From Hysterangium stoloniferum (taxonomy: Eukaryota > Basidiomycota > Agaricomycetes > Hysterangiales > Hysterangiaceae), in the NCBI GenBank assembly GCA_015178975.1, contig WHVD01000025.1:248001-312000 (forward strand): a stretch of 64,000 nucleotides of DNA, in the 5' to 3' direction. The first letter of the stretch is position 1; every line of letters starts with the position of its first letter. Under the pieces are notes generated by a model. It saw only the letters and a program-made list of their open reading frames with translations, did no database searches and was not told the origin of the DNA. The translations under genes and the position numbers were made by a program. Below are positions 43,059 to 55,918 of the stretch, piece by piece.

Positions 43059-44874
43059 ATAAGGCGTTGCATTGGAATACCATAATTTTTAGAATATATG
43101 AGAATAAAATTTGTTGTGACATTCTCTATATGTTTATACATAGTACCTTCTCTCACTTCACTACACAGTAGGCAACTCTGTCCAGCCTCCATTTGCCTAT
43201 TATATTAACGAGCGTGTCGCTAGCGATGAGTCTACTTCACTCCATTTGGGTCGCCAGGGTGTGATCGTCATTCGTGACCTGTTGGTTGGCAGTGTCATCT
43301 AGTATCATTACCAGCCAAGACGTGGTTATTAATAGGGATCACCGAGATGCAGTCGGAGCTCCTTGTTTCAGATTTATGAAATCCTCCAGCCATTTTCCAG
43401 CCAGCCGTCACTGAGGAGACAGCGTATAATATGTGGCTGTGAAGTCGGGAATCCCTGACATTCGCGGCTGTCAACCAGTTCATACTCATTCATAGTGCTT
43501 CGAATAATTATGATGAGCCAGCTGATTTTGCCACGCCACCATCCCAACAGATTCAACCCCTATATACACATACTAACATTACTATTCGACCACTGCATTG
43601 TGTCAAGTGGAATATGATGGATTGTAAGAAACATTCGAGGCCTGCTGGGTATTCGGCCAAAAACCGGGTGTGTTGCAAAAATCGAACACGCCTAGGAACA
43701 AAAAGCGCCAATCAACTTTCTCAGATCAGGCCTTCTCAGCGCTTTTTGTATGGTTCATTAGACTTTGCGATATGTGCATATATGTGAATAATGCATCATC
43801 TTTCGGCACGACTTATCGATGATGCTTACGAAGCAGGTAAGATAGCGGCCCAATAAAACATGCCGCGACGACGATGGCTATTACTAAACCAGTACTTATA
43901 AAAAATAAAAAATAATTGCCATACATCTTTTTGGAAGCTACCTAGGCGGGATTCTATGATCCTAAATTTCAATTATTATTTCTTGATCTATTTTGCAAAG
44001 AAAAATTCCCCATTTTGTTCAGATATGCTTTTTTGACGATTTGGCGCAAGGAAAATTTTGGCCATTGAGTTTCTGGTTATAATTAAGCGAAATTAGTCGT
44101 CTCATCAGGTTTTCATGCGGGTGAGGAGGTGACAAAGCCCTTATTAGAATACAGCCGATGACTAAGCTACTGTACAGTATGAGACCATAAAGCTCAATGG
44201 CTTGCAACATATCCTAATAAATCCCAACAATACCTTGCTTCAAATCAAGAACTAGTGTCAGTTCATCGCTGTGATTTAGATGATGAGGGATGAGGAACAA
44301 AACTTGTTCAGTGATAAGTAGTTGTTGACTCTTTGTTATCTGCAAGAGGTGGAGCATTTACTTGCTATATACAGTATCTTACATACCAATTCCAGGACTA
44401 TTTTTTATTGGAATGAAAAATGGAAGAGGCTGAGTACACCAGAAGTGCACAGACACTGAAGGGGAAGAGATACATTCACCGGAGTTAACTATGGACACAT
44501 GTATAAGTACACAAGCTGTAACTAATGTGCAAGTCACAATATATAACATTTTTTTACTTGGGGTTCTGCTTACGGCTTTGGAAATCGGCAGCCCTCCGCT
44601 GGCTCTCCCGTATATCATTAGTTCTCTGACTTTCATGGTTTGTTTCATGCTCGGATGAAGTTTCCGTAGCTAACACTATTGTGGTATCCTCTTCCATTAA
44701 AGGGCCTGGAAGGGCTGCGATAAAAGTGTTGACCGTCCCGTCGAACACACTGTCACACCAAATTTCTTTGCAAGCAATTTGAATTCACAAGCATGACCCC
44801 TCTTGTTTGTCAACATCACAATGAAGATTTTTCTGGATCTTGTTCAAAGGTGCAATCGGTAACACTGAAGTTTT
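43059..44874. other. no gene seen
   Basis: Short ORFs only. Those at 44379-44748 on the minus strand have no recognisable domain and overlap one another. Confidence 0.45.
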
Positions 44875-45080
44875 TGTTGGAATTTGTGGTTCAGAACCCT
44901 AAGTACCCACATGTATCCATAATAGTCCCTATCCATGTTTGTGATTCTGTCCAGCATGTGGTCGTCTGAGTTTGGTTACTTCTGGTAACCAGTCTGTGTC
45001 TGTGTCCGAGTGGTGGTCTATTTGTCCACTAGGGTCACTATTATGTGCCCCGATCCCCCTTCTATTCTATCCTTTTAATA
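44875..45080 (+). repeat. solo LTR, family I, with TG...TA ends
   Basis: 206 bp from TGTTGGAATTTGTGG to CCTTTTAATA, perfect TSD GTTTT (44870-44874, 45081-45085). Confidence 0.8.
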
Positions 45081-45519
45081 GTTTTGTGGTGCACGGAAGC
45101 TCGAATTATTGGTGGTCGCCCTGCCATGACCGTGCTCACAGCTTATGACCCCGAAGTGGCACTCCCTTCCAGTGATGCATCAGGCATTTAAAAATCCATG
45201 ATAAGTAGGTCGGCCGCGCAGACTACCTAGACCGTCTAGACCGTCTAGGATACTCGAAGGTGCGATATAGAAATAGTTATTCTAGCATTGTTAGATAAAC
45301 CAGCCCAAGCCAGTTATCGCTCCCAGAGGGGCTAGCGGTTTCAAATTCCATTTTTTGATGAGCACCTGGGTGTCACTCAATGATCATGCGAAAATGACGA
45401 GTGCCTTTAGTTACCATGACTATGGTCTATAAAAATGCAAATACACTCGATGGTGAACAGTGTTGTATTATAGAAGGATATTTCAAAAGTTTTAAGGCTA
45501 TGTTCTTGACCTGCAGTCC

Positions 45520-46427
45520 TCAAATAAGATCGCCTCTTTCCAATGAAGATTCCTTGGACAGTCCTCTCAAAAAACTGTTGCGCAATATTCTGCCCTCAGC
45601 TTCTACACCACACCCAGGCGGAAACGGCTCGCCACTGCCTGTCGCTAATCCGACTAATGATGTAGCAAGGGTCTTGGTGCCAATAATATAAGCCCCGCCT
45701 AGTAGTTTCAATCCTGGAACCAAAGTATACGGATATATATACTGTTGCATTGTAGACGGTTTAAGATGGTCCCCTTCTGGGTCGATGTAGCCTGGCCGAG
45801 CCGAATACACGCGTAGAGATGAGGTGCGATCCGATAACGCTAATAGTGATTTTTCTGCCCGACCCTTGATGTTTCCAAAAAGGAACGGGGTGCGTTCTGT
45901 CATATCGGCCTGTTATGTATATATCACGTCAAGGAACGAGACACTAAGCGAAATAAATTATCACATACGCCCTCTCCAGAAACGAATACGAATTTGAAAG
46001 GCGTCGAGAGTGACGCGAACGCATTCGCAGCAGCCATGGTATAATCATATGTGATCTTAGACACGCAATGAGTGTTCGGAGGGATATCCCGTCCACTGAG
46101 TAATCACCTTTATGTATTGTCTGTACAAATGTTACCATCTGTATTCCGAGATCCAACCATGAGTATCACTCACTCTTTCGAAACCTTGGTTCGGGGGATA
46201 CCCAAGGCCCACACGCATCCATCCGCTCCCTTCAATGTGTCCAACAAGCTCTGGGGATAGCTTTCAAAGTTTTTATGAATAACGACAGACACTTTGTCAC
46301 TTCCATTTGCCAGGGGGACAGGTCGTCGTGATAGTACTGTGACCCGTGTAATCGCTGAATTATCTATACAGTGTTTGAGGACCGCAGAGCCGCACGTTCC
46401 AGTCGCGCCTGTGAGGATGAGATGCAT
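45520..46427 (-). CDS. NAD(P)-binding Rossmann protein (atypical SDR / NmrA-like)
   Basis: Start at 46427: MHLILTGATGTCGSAVLKHC holds the dinucleotide-binding G-x-x-G-x-x-G. Exon 1 continues VTVLSRRPVPLA and CVWALGIPRTKVSK. A middle exon gives ITYDYTMAAANAFASL and FKFVFVSGEG, and the last runs MTERTPFLFGNIKGRAE, SARPGYIDPEGD to the stop. About 240 residues, usual for small fungal proteins of this type. The junction of exon 1 to exon 2 is out of phase by simple splicing, so a further small exon or different donor is likely. Substrate unknown. A decayed copy lies upstream at 47320. Confidence 0.75.
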
Positions 46428-47315
46428 TTGGAGCTGTAGGATTTTTTTTTGCGCTCAATCTTTAGAAAAAAATAGCTCATTTATACATATCTGTTGCCTC
46501 GTAAACGCGTGTTCCGGCTGACCACTCGGCCGATCGGAGTATCGAGGCAATAACGAGAGTACGATAGCCGTTTTAAGATTCATCATCACCCTTCATTCGA
46601 GAGTTCCAAAAAGACATACGACAACTTGCGGCAACGTACCGTGATTCCGGCCCGGAGATTGCGTAGTCTCAAAACGCCTCCGTTGCCGACTAATAACGGC
46701 ACGGCTCCGGCTGCCACTTAGCTGTCTCGCGAGGGTTCCAGGACGATTCCCCCCAACCTATTTGTGGTACTCTTAAAAAATATGTCGGGGTACACTGAAA
46801 ATTTACACAGCCAAATATTTGAAGAAATTTGGTCAAGTTCTGTAATCGTGGTAGCCGTGCGAACGACTCATGGCTTGAGCCGGCGGCAACTCTAATGGCG
46901 AGAGCATGATAGCCGGCTTGCGTCACGAATTCCTGGTGAAAAACTGAAAGGCATGCGTGGACAGTACCGTGGGTGAATCATTCCAGCCAGGAGATTTCGT
47001 GGTCTTCGAATTGATTCTGCGTCGCGCATATCAGGTCATATTGAACTATCATTAAACATGAGCTGAGCCAATTGTAGTAGTCGAAACTTCCCTAGACCGA
47101 CAATGCCCTCATCGACTCGGGGTCACTAGACAGCTTGAAGTCATTCACACATAATTAAACGAAGGAGCTATTCAATGTTCTACACAATGGTTTGCTCTTG
47201 CCGGCAGCCCTGCACCGCTCCCCACCTATCTATGTTGAATATTAACCGACACGACAGAACAGAACAAGATAATGTCTTTCCGTCTTCCTTCAAACCCGGG
47301 CCAGGAAGAAAGAGA
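46428..47315. other. no gene seen; upstream of the NAD(P)-binding gene
   Basis: Contains a T-rich tract at 46441-46449 and scattered CGG-rich sequence. No domain in any frame. Confidence 0.45.
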
Positions 47316-48080
47316 TTTCCATGACCCCCAACGAGGTCAACTGCCTTGCCAAGAGGGCGTGTCCATTTTATGTCTGCCCTCGAAATCTACGGATAATTGG
47401 CACAACAAACGTTTGCATTTTCACTTCAAGTCCGGTGCGTGAACGAGCTTTGAGATGGTCACCCTCATGGTCGATCAGTCCAGCTTGTACAAAAACTGTA
47501 GGGAGTGCTGGAAATTTAGTCTGAAGATTATGGAGGCCGATCTTCCGTCTGACCTTTGACCTATCCGAACAAGGTGCTGGTGCGTCCGGATGGATCAGCC
47601 TGCATGGTTAAACTTCGACTTCAGGAATTTTTTTTTCTGTGGCTGAGACTTATACCTTCTCCAGAGACATGCACAAATTTGAAAGGCTCGTTGAGGGTGG
47701 CAAATGCTCTCGCCCCCTTTATGGGATAATTATGAGTAATCTGTAACGCATCGGGGTTATACTAATATACATCGAACGTTTCAGCGTACCTTCCTCTCAA
47801 CGAAAGATAAATATATTACTTCAATGACAAAACTAACTTTTGCTCATTAATGTCTGGCTAATTCCAAGGATCAGATATAGCTCTCTCGGGTGCCCCCTTG
47901 AGTAGTTTTGATCCAACAGAAGCTGAGGCTACTGCCTGAGGTTATCATGTAACACGACATTCACTTTTTCCTGCCCCTCTGCCAGCCTCACCGGAAGGCG
48001 TAAGATGAACGTAACATGTGTGACTGTTGGGGTGAGATACAGTTTTGTAGGACGGCACCATCACATATCCTGTTGCTCTT
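47316..48080 (-). pseudogene. decayed copy of the NAD(P)-binding gene
   Basis: On the minus strand ILTRATGYV and then QITHNYPIKGARAFATLNEPFKFVHVSGEG-like sequence (about 47665-47745; landmark blocks ITHNY and FKFVHVSGEG) parallel the intact gene, with stops and frameshifts between and a degenerate C-terminal part to about 47320. Same orientation, so a tandem duplication. Confidence 0.6.
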
Positions 48081-48929
48081 GTAAGGATATTTAGTTATTA
48101 GAGTGTTTGCAAAGTGATATATATAAGCAAATTAAATTGGTTCCTCATATAATTATCAGGAACCAGTTCAGTTTACTAATATTTACTAGTTGCAAATACT
48201 TATGCATTGTGTTTGGCTCATTGAAGGATGTTAAGGAGTTTAAGCTAACAAATCAGTTGTGTCTGAAAATCATTGTGTAATCTACTCCTATTGCCCATTG
48301 TAGGTCTGCATGCCTTCCCAATAGTCATATTATTTATTTATTTATTGGAATGGTTACTAGTTTTGTTTCTCAAGCACCAGCCAAGCTTGTTTCTGTTGGA
48401 ATATGACATTGTTAGAGGGCAATACTACAGCTCTAATATAGTCTATTATGATCTCTATATTTCTCTGATATTTGTAGTATTTTTCCTAGCACTGTAGATG
48501 CAGTATTTAGTGAGTTATCTAGTTAGGTACCTGCTGTATAGGTGCTTACAGTGGGTCAAAAAACCGCCCCAATGTTTGTGCATTTTAGAAAGATTGATAT
48601 TGTGTAAAGGAATGCCATTAGCAAAAATTCTGAAAAATTCACATGATATACTAGAACATGTTGGCTATCTACCAACTTAGGAAATCATGTGATTCCAATC
48701 AAAACTCATTTCTCAATAAATCAAACAAAATAATCACTCATTGGGGCAGTTTTTTGACCCTCTATTATTTTCTCTGATTTTCAATGTTACACACCAGTAT
48801 AAGGTAGGAGTGGGTCATGTGAATCATCAACATGTCATGTGACCTTATTTGTATCAATTTGGCATGTTGAACTTTGTTCATTCATCTCCTTGACTCCTTA
48901 CCACCACTATGAAATCTATCTCTGCTGAC

Positions 48930-49470
48930 TGCTGAAAAGCATTCTTCTGTTGTTTCTCTCCTCAATGAGGGGTATTCCCATCATCAAATTCAAGCTAGGA
49001 CTGGCCTGGGGAAGAGTACTATTGGCAGGATCAGTAGGGAGGTAGAGGGGGATAAGGAAAATCATCCTGGTGGCCATCCTTCCAAGCTTTCCCCCTATGA
49101 TAAACAGTCAATTATCTGTCAAATCAGCTCTGGGAAGCTTGACAATGCTGTCCAAGCCACCCAATTCATAAATTCCATCATATCTACCTCCCTCTGTCAC
49201 TCCTCAGACTGTTAGGAATGTGTTGAAGGAAGTTGGCTTTAGGTCAGCAACAAAGAAGAAAGTCCCTATGCTCAAGAGGTCTCATCATCAGCAATGTCTA
49301 AAGTTTGCCCAATACCATGAAAATTGGACTATGGAGGACTGGAAGAGGGTGTTGTGGACTGATGAGCCAAAAATCAATAGGATTGGGTCAGATAGGAAGG
49401 TATATGTTTGGAAGCAACAAGAAGCAACAAGGGGAACCAGTATCAGACAGGACCACCACACCAACTGAAA
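48930..49470 (+). pseudogene. Tc1-like transposase fragment
   Basis: N-terminal helix-turn-helix region: EKHSSVVSLLNEGYSHHQIQ, TGLGKSTIGRISRE and HPGGHPSKLS. A frameshift at about 49195 leads into VTPQTVRNVLKEVGFRSATKKK, then FAQYHENWTMEDWKRVLWTDEPKIN with the first catalytic Asp and GSDRKVYVWK. The second Asp and third acidic residue are absent, so it cannot be active. Confidence 0.8.
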
Positions 49471-49771
49471 TACCCAGTAGAATACTCCACTGTTGGTGTG
49501 GGAAAAGTCTCCTTGTGTTTACTTTCCAATCACACTCACAGGGGTGTTCTGCAAAGCTAAATTCAACTGTTTCAATAGTTTCATGCCAGTCCTGCTAATC
49601 TCAACTCAGCTCATGAATGAATACTTGGAAACAAAAGATGCAACCATTTACATAAATAAATAATTCATGGTTACCATAGTGAGCAAGGGTAGAACTACTG
49701 AGAAATCTCTCAAAATTACTAGGAGATGGAACATAGTGTTTTACTGCTCTCTAGGAATGAAGGGAGATATC

Positions 49772-49965
49772 TATTATAATGATAAAATTGAAGGGGGATT
49801 GAAGTACAAAATAGTGACCCTAGTGGACAAATAGACACCACTCAAACACAAACACATAATGGTCACTAGACTCATACAACCACATGGTGGACAGAACCAA
49901 AGTCATGGATAGAGACTACTATAGGTACATGGGGTACTTAAGGTTCCAAGTCATATATTCCAACA
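49772..49965 (-). repeat. solo LTR, family I, reversed, inside the Tc1 element
   Basis: 194 bp; on the minus strand TGTTGGAATATATG ... ATTATAATA, perfect TSD ATATC (49767-49771, 49966-49970). Confidence 0.8.
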
Positions 49966-50120
49966 ATATCTGTATTAGCTACACAATCTAGACCTCTTTG
50001 TTTGAAAAAGTCTGAAACATTTGGACACTTTTTTGAGCTACTGTATATGTGTACATATGTACAGGCCATTGTTCTTGACCCTGCAATAGTACTGATTTTA
50101 CCAGACTATAATGTGCTTGA

Positions 50121-51419
50121 TGTTAAGAGTCATGCACAGTGTAAGGGATATGCCCTGGCCATGGTTTTATTAAAGTAAAATACTCCTTTTATTTTATTTA
50201 TATTTTACATATTTCACTCATATTTTCCTATTCTTTATATTCTTCGAATAGTGCACCATTTCATTAGTTCGAAGTGCTGTGTATACTTGTGGGTGCACTC
50301 AGCACCAAATAGAGAGACACACTTTTTACCCAGAAACCACCAATCATAAGACACTAAACTAGGTCTACTACAAGCAGTGATTAGGGTAACGTGCCAGCTA
50401 CTACATAAGTAGCATTATCTGAACTATCTGAGCTAACTAACATCTCAGGCTTTGAACTCGTCATCTAGCTCTCTCTCTCTCTCACTCTTTCTAATATTGC
50501 ACTGCAATAGTCAATATCCTTCGTATACAGAACAGTCCGAATACACGACTCTTTACACACAGAGCTTATCAGAGGGTTTCCGGAGAAACCTGCAGGAAAG
50601 CTGGTAGGACTTGGCTTCAGTTTATAGGCTGTGCCCTTGCAAGATCATGTCATCCAATTTCAGACAGGTGGACAGGAATCCCGGGGAGTCTGGGAGTAGT
50701 TGGTGGGTTGTGAGGTCAGAGAGTCGACTGCAGGAATCCTGTGGAGGTCAAGGGGTCAGGTGGTGATGAGTCAGAGGTCAAGTGATAGATGGGTCGGAGA
50801 TTAAGTGATAGATAGGTCAGAGCCCATGGGCTCTGATGAGGTAAGTAGCAGTGTGTTTCAAAGAGGAGATTAGAGTAGAAAATGTACTGAGATTACTGGG
50901 GAGAATCTAAGCTGATTTTTGGACTGGATTGTATGTACAACATCTGCCAGACTATATAGACTGTGGAATGTATAACATACCAAATCCAGTAATAATGAAA
51001 TCCAAACTAGTAATCATGAAACAAGATAAGTAAACGCCAAACTTGGTGTTAGGAATGGAAGGGAGTGGAGCGGAGTCCAAATTGTGACAAGTCATTAGAC
51101 CATAATGGGAACAGGGTGGGAGTGGAGTCCAAAATGTGACAGGTCATTTGACCATAATGGGAATGGGGCTCAGTTAGAGAGCTGTCAGGTTTTCCAAGAG
51201 GAGTCTGGTGACTGGTGCATGGGACAGGGTCAGAGATAGACAGGAGTGGGTTCTGGTGGGTATTCAGGTGATTGATACATGAAGTAACAAAAGTTGAGCA
51301 TGGACAGGTCTGATGTCCGGAGTCCAGTGGGTATTCCAGTAAACTGAGAAATGGTGTGTGTAGGGTGTGGATGCATATAAGTTAGTGCCCAGAGTCTGGT
51401 GGGTTTTCTGGTCATAACA
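50121..51419 (-). repeat. solo LTR J, related to the chromovirus LTR
   Basis: From TGTTAAGAGTCATG to GGTCATAACA, perfect TSD CTTGA (50116-50120, 51420-51424). It holds a family E LTR at 50140-50557; without it the length is 876 bp. Long stretches align with the 820-bp LTR at 4712, with many CG to TG/CA changes. Hairpin module at 50607-50640. Confidence 0.88.
50140..50557 (+). repeat. solo LTR, family E, nested in LTR J
   Basis: 418 bp from TGTAAGGGATATGCC to ACTCTTTACA, perfect TSD CACAG (50135-50139, 50558-50562). Confidence 0.87.
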
Positions 51420-51478
51420 CTTGATAATCCAACATTTAGCTCAATCCTTTTGTATTTCACTGGGAAAAGCTTTTGTTC

Positions 51479-51804
51479 CAAAAAGTTTTAGGATCCCCAA
51501 TAGAAGGCTTATTTTATATAAACTCCACCAATCACTCATTGGATCCTTAACCAATTTAAAGTCGGTTAAGGATCCAACATGTGATTGGTGGGTTTAGAAT
51601 CCAATGAACTTTTGGATCCTTAAAAGATCCATAACTGAGTTAAAATCAGTTAAGGATCTACCATGTGATTGCAGGGTTTAGAATCCAGTAAAATTTAGGA
51701 TCCTCAAAGGATCCCTAATCAATTTTAACCCTTATAAGGATTCAATGGATGCTATTGGAGTTTATATAAAATATGGCTCTACTAAGGATCCTAAAATCTT
51801 TTGG
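51479..51804. mobile_element. GGATCC-rich foldback MITE
   Basis: Inverted arms of about 50 bp: CCAAAAAGTTTTAGGATCC...TATATAAACTCC on the left, mirrored on the right. The interior is built from repeats of AAGGATCC, GTTTAGAATCCA and CATGTGATTG. The similarity to 3331-3440 extends past the right arm to GGGGTTATCCCGG, so the true border may be there. Confidence 0.6.
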
Positions 51805-52561
51805 AGAGAGGGGTTATCCCGGTGTTTGCCATTCTTCTGACACTTCATGTGACGATGTGTCACGCTTCATCATATCTGTCCCCAATTTCATGCTGTGTAA
51901 CGATAGTAATCAGGTATCCCGAACCATGTATACATTTCTATTACTTCATAGGTACTGGAGGTGTAAAAGGATAATAATTTTGTGTATTTCCTGCACAATG
52001 AATATTAAATTCAGCTCAAACGTAGAAGTTAAATAATGCATTGGCCAATCGCTTAAAGGAGCCAAGCCGAACTATTATAAATAGTTTTCCTCCCAGTATG
52101 GGCCAATCAATTTGTCACATATCTTACAGTTCTTCGATAGCGGGTGTCACCAAAAAGACGGGTAGAAGCATCAGTAAAAAAGGCTTTGAGCCAGGCTTTC
52201 GGTACAGCCGATGCCAAATTGCCAATGTATCGGGAGCATCTCGCTAGCATCAAAACTCTCAATAAAAATGGTCGCAGCATCCCATTATTAGTTGCGTGGC
52301 TTCATAGGCTGAGCTTTACTATGTACACTGAACTAACAGATCCAATGGTTAGCTGACGATCTAAGGAATTATGGCTGAAATACCTGTTACCCAGAGAAAC
52401 AGAATGCGAAGCTGTAGTACTGCATGAAGACACCTAGATTAATTTTTCCAAAATATGTCGCCGTATTAACTTACCTGGAAATGCGCGGGACTAGGTTGGT
52501 CGCTGAGGACTCCGGGTGACTAGATCACATTAGGAGTTGTTAAAAAGGACGTAGACCGACT
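51805..52561. other. no gene seen
   Basis: Short ORFs (51773, 52041, 52144) lack domains; the latter two overlap in different frames. Confidence 0.4.
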
Positions 52562-54431
52562 TTAAATACCTTCGATGTCTTCGATGTTCCATATCATCCT
52601 CTTCCTGGATTGACAACCTTCGTAGCATGGCTCAGTATTTAGCGGTTGAAAAATAAATAAATAAGAAGGGGGAGAGAAGACGTACGGAGAGATTGGTGGA
52701 TAAATTTGGGGTTCCCCATGTCCATAGGAACTTGAAGAGGGCGTATAATTATAACCTTGATGTCCGATTGTGGAAGAGGAATGTCCACTGGTTCGACTAT
52801 CTGGACGGGACTCCCTAACAAACTCTCTCAGCTGGAATGAAAGACGAATAATAATATGGGGAAAATGCCGTCCAAATGTACCGAAGCTGTAGCGATGGGA
52901 GGGCTCCGGAAGGTCGGCACGACCCGTGCTACTGTTTGTTGTCAGAGAGCTGTTCGATTCACTACTATAACGATTTAATGTAATATTAGGCTTGATCAAA
53001 CCAGGATTCTGGGTAGAAGAGGAATGTCCACTGGCTTGACTATCTGAACGGAATCCCCTACGAACTCTATCAGTATAAAACACTAATAGTCATATGGGGA
53101 AACACACTGTAGTCCAAATGTACCTGTGCTGTGGCGGTGTGATGGTTCCGGAAGGTCGCCACTACCCCGACTATTGGTCGATCTGTTTGACTCACTACTG
53201 TGACGATTGAATACAGTATGGGGGCTGGTGAGATTGCGTGGTCGGGGAGGAGAGAGGCCGGGCTGTGGATACTGGGGGGAGGCACTCGGTGAGGGAGAGC
53301 GAGAGCTACGCTGGGGCTGAGGTTGAGGTTGAGGGTAAGGTTGAGGATGGGGCTGAGGCTGGGACTGGATTTGTGGAACCGGCCGATTACCTCTGTACCG
53401 CCAATATGTGAGAATAGAGATATGGCATTTTATGTTCTTCAACGAACTGGGTGGTATAGGAGCTTTCGTACCTACTTCTCCTGGGCTGTGGAAAATTCAT
53501 CGAGGAAAGTTCAGTAGAGGCGTTATTGCTGTTGCAGGGATCATGTGAAGTAATGTTAGTATACGGATATGGGTCATATAAGGGGAGTGGAGATTACATT
53601 GTGAACCTTGTATCAGTCTTTGCGTGGCCAACCATCCCACGATCTGACACATCAGACTGTCGCCTTGCACTCTCACCTAATATATATTAAAGATAAGAAT
53701 TAGCTAGAAAATGAGCACACAACTCGGGCGCACTTGATGTTCGAGCAGAGATGTCGTATGCTGGCGCCTCGCTGATTGGTCGTTGAACGACGGGGATAGA
53801 GATAGACAATACAAACCTGAATGATCTTTTCTTATATAACTCTCTGGATGCTGGGTTTCCTATTAGTCACATCATTTAAACACAAGATACTGAATTTTAC
53901 ATTACTGGTTGACGGATTTCCTTGTCTGGGGTGTTTCGCATAGTATTCATTAGATCTTCTCTATCAGTTGGATGAAAATAATTATAAATTACATCTGTCT
54001 CGGTTACATCGCGGAACACTCACCAGTATATCATCTGGCGCTTTACGTATTTTTTCCGATAGGGACTGCATCGCCTCAGTGGACGGATCCCGGCCTAGAC
54101 AGGGAGCACAAGCTGTCACGGCAATGATATGGCTGAGTGAGCCGGGGTGGTCCCTCATAAAATCATCAACCCTCCTTTGACCATCCAAGTAAGAAATTTA
54201 TCGACTGTCGCGGTTCAGTTCAGACACATACCGGTTTATATATTGTACCTCAGTAGAAATTACGTCTGCAGGGAATTCCGCAACGGGGGAACTGGAAATA
54301 TTAGTAATATGCGTGTGAAGCGCTGTTAGAGCATCCCTAACTTCCGGAGGTGCAGCAGAAGGGATGTAGAGAGCTGTGGGGGGATAGCGAGTGCTACTCA
54401 TCAGGAGACGTTGAGGCTGTGTTGACAGCAT
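52562..54431 (-). CDS. hypothetical low-complexity protein, several exons
   Basis: A plausible start at 54431 gives MLSTQPQRLLMSSTRYPPTA and PPEVRDALTALHTHITNISS, then an exon with QRRVDDFMRDHPGSLSHIIA and EKIRKAPDDIL. Further down are a Gln/Pro run (about 53310-53370), and a repeated exon type with NRHSSESNRSTNSRGSGDLPEPSHRHS-like and NRYSSESNSSL/ADLPEPSHRYSFGTFG-like text (landmarks SSESN and LPEPSHR, at about 53140-53220 and 52870-52985). The duplicated block suggests an internal exon duplication. Exon borders are not settled and no function is recognised. The head of the gene faces the kinase gene 200 bases away. Confidence 0.45.
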
Positions 54432-54630
54432 GGGTGCTAAACCCTTTTTAAATATTTGCCAGTGCCACTCGCCTCATGCTTATATAACCACAAGGACTAT
54501 TCCATTCTGGTCTAAAGTATCCAAAGGATATCGGATAGCCCTGTAAGAATCCGTAACTTTAACTGGCGAGCACCGACAGAGTGTGGCTGAGCCAGTCCTG
54601 TGGAACCGAGCCTAAGTAGCGCTCAAAAAG

Positions 54631-55918
54631 TTGCTTCCTCGTAACTGCTATTTGAAAAAACTCATGGAGCATCCTACCATCTTATACAAGCAAGAATATG
54701 TATGGAGACATTATCAACCATTCCTACAATCTCGGGGTTATATGCTTCGCCCAAGATATCACCCCGATTGGGTTGCATCGTGGACATACAATGGTAAAGA
54801 GTCTGGGAGATGCGAAGATTCTTTGTTTAATCCAGTATGTGAACCATATGATATATAATTTAATTAAATGCTTCTATATTGACCTAAATACAGTTTTATC
54901 ACTTGATTGATGCTAGGCGAATCTCGGACGACACTATGGTGTGCCTCAAATTGGTGGAAACCAAGAGGGAAGAACTACCAATTGCGATACATCTCTCATC
55001 CCCAAGCCTACGGTCTGATGCTAGAAACCGCACAGTTCCGGTATTGGATGTAATTCCGTTACCTGATAGTGACGATTACGCCTTGCTTGTCATGCCATTT
55101 CTGAGGAGGTTCGATCGACCGCAATTTGAATTTAGAATTGAGTGTATAGAGGCTATTCGCCAGATGATCATGGTACCCTGTTTTATCTCAATTTTGGTAA
55201 TTTATTTGACTTGCTTAGGGGCTGGAATTTATGCACGAACAGCGTGTAGCCCATAGGTAATAAGAACTCCAACTTCTCATTTTTAGGATTTACAATTTTC
55301 TGCAGAGATGCATGCCGGTTCAACTTTATGATGCATGCAAATAAACTAATCCCAAATGGATTCCATCCTATCATAGATGATTCACATACTGGGGTGAATC
55401 TGTCTGCACCATTTCACTGCCATACTCGGATGGCTGTCGCTCCTGTGGATTATTATTGGATAGATTTTGGCCTTTCCACCCGGTTTGCCACTCAAGACGC
55501 CTGTTATCTAGTTACGGGAATAGTTGGTCAAGACGAAACTGTTCCGGAACTTTCCTTGACGGCGCCTTATGATCCTTTCAAGGTCGATATATACCAAGTT
55601 GGAGGTTTAATTAGATGTTTGATTGAGGTAAATTGGTCTATCTTATATTCCTTCAAGTGTATCTCAATCTTCCATTATCACTAGCGATATTATGACCTAG
55701 ATTTTCTTAAGCCCTTAGCATTCACAATGATGCAAAATAACCCAATGGAGAGGCCTAGCGCTTCTGAGGCATTAGATCAGTTTGAGGGCCAAGTGTCGAA
55801 GTTGAGTCATAATGATCTAAGGAAAAGAGTTTTTACATCCAGAACCTCTCGTTCTTCTATTTCTACCCGCGTGTGGCGTACATTCTTCCGGGAATATTTG
55901 CCATTTATTAAATCTTAG
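54631..55918 (+). CDS. fungal protein kinase-like protein
   Basis: Five or six exons join to about 380 residues. Exon 1 has YVWRHYQPFLQSRGYMLRPR. Then LIDARRISDDTMVCLKLVE (the Lys of strand 3), PVLDVIPLPDSDDYALLVMPF (hinge), GLEFMHEQRVAHRDA with the catalytic HRD reconstituted across an intron ending CTGCAG, an Asn five residues on, NGFHP, YYWIDFGLSTRF (DFG), and NPMERPSASEAL near the end. Key catalytic residues are therefore present, though the Gly-rich loop is weak. The pattern is that of a large fungal-specific kinase family of unknown targets. Divergent from the hypothetical gene at 54431. A tail pseudogene lies downstream. Confidence 0.75.

Larger units (their letters stand above)
48549..50043 (+). 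mobile_element. broken Tc1/mariner DNA transposon
   Basis: Ends CAGTGGGTCAAAAAA and TTTTTTGAGCTACTG are inverted repeats flanked by TA on both sides (48547-48548, 50044-50045), the Tc1/mariner target. An inner reversed copy of the left end (CATTGGGGCAGTTTTTTGACC, about 48738-48765) lies about 200 bases in. A transposase gene and a 194-bp LTR lie inside. Confidence 0.75.
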
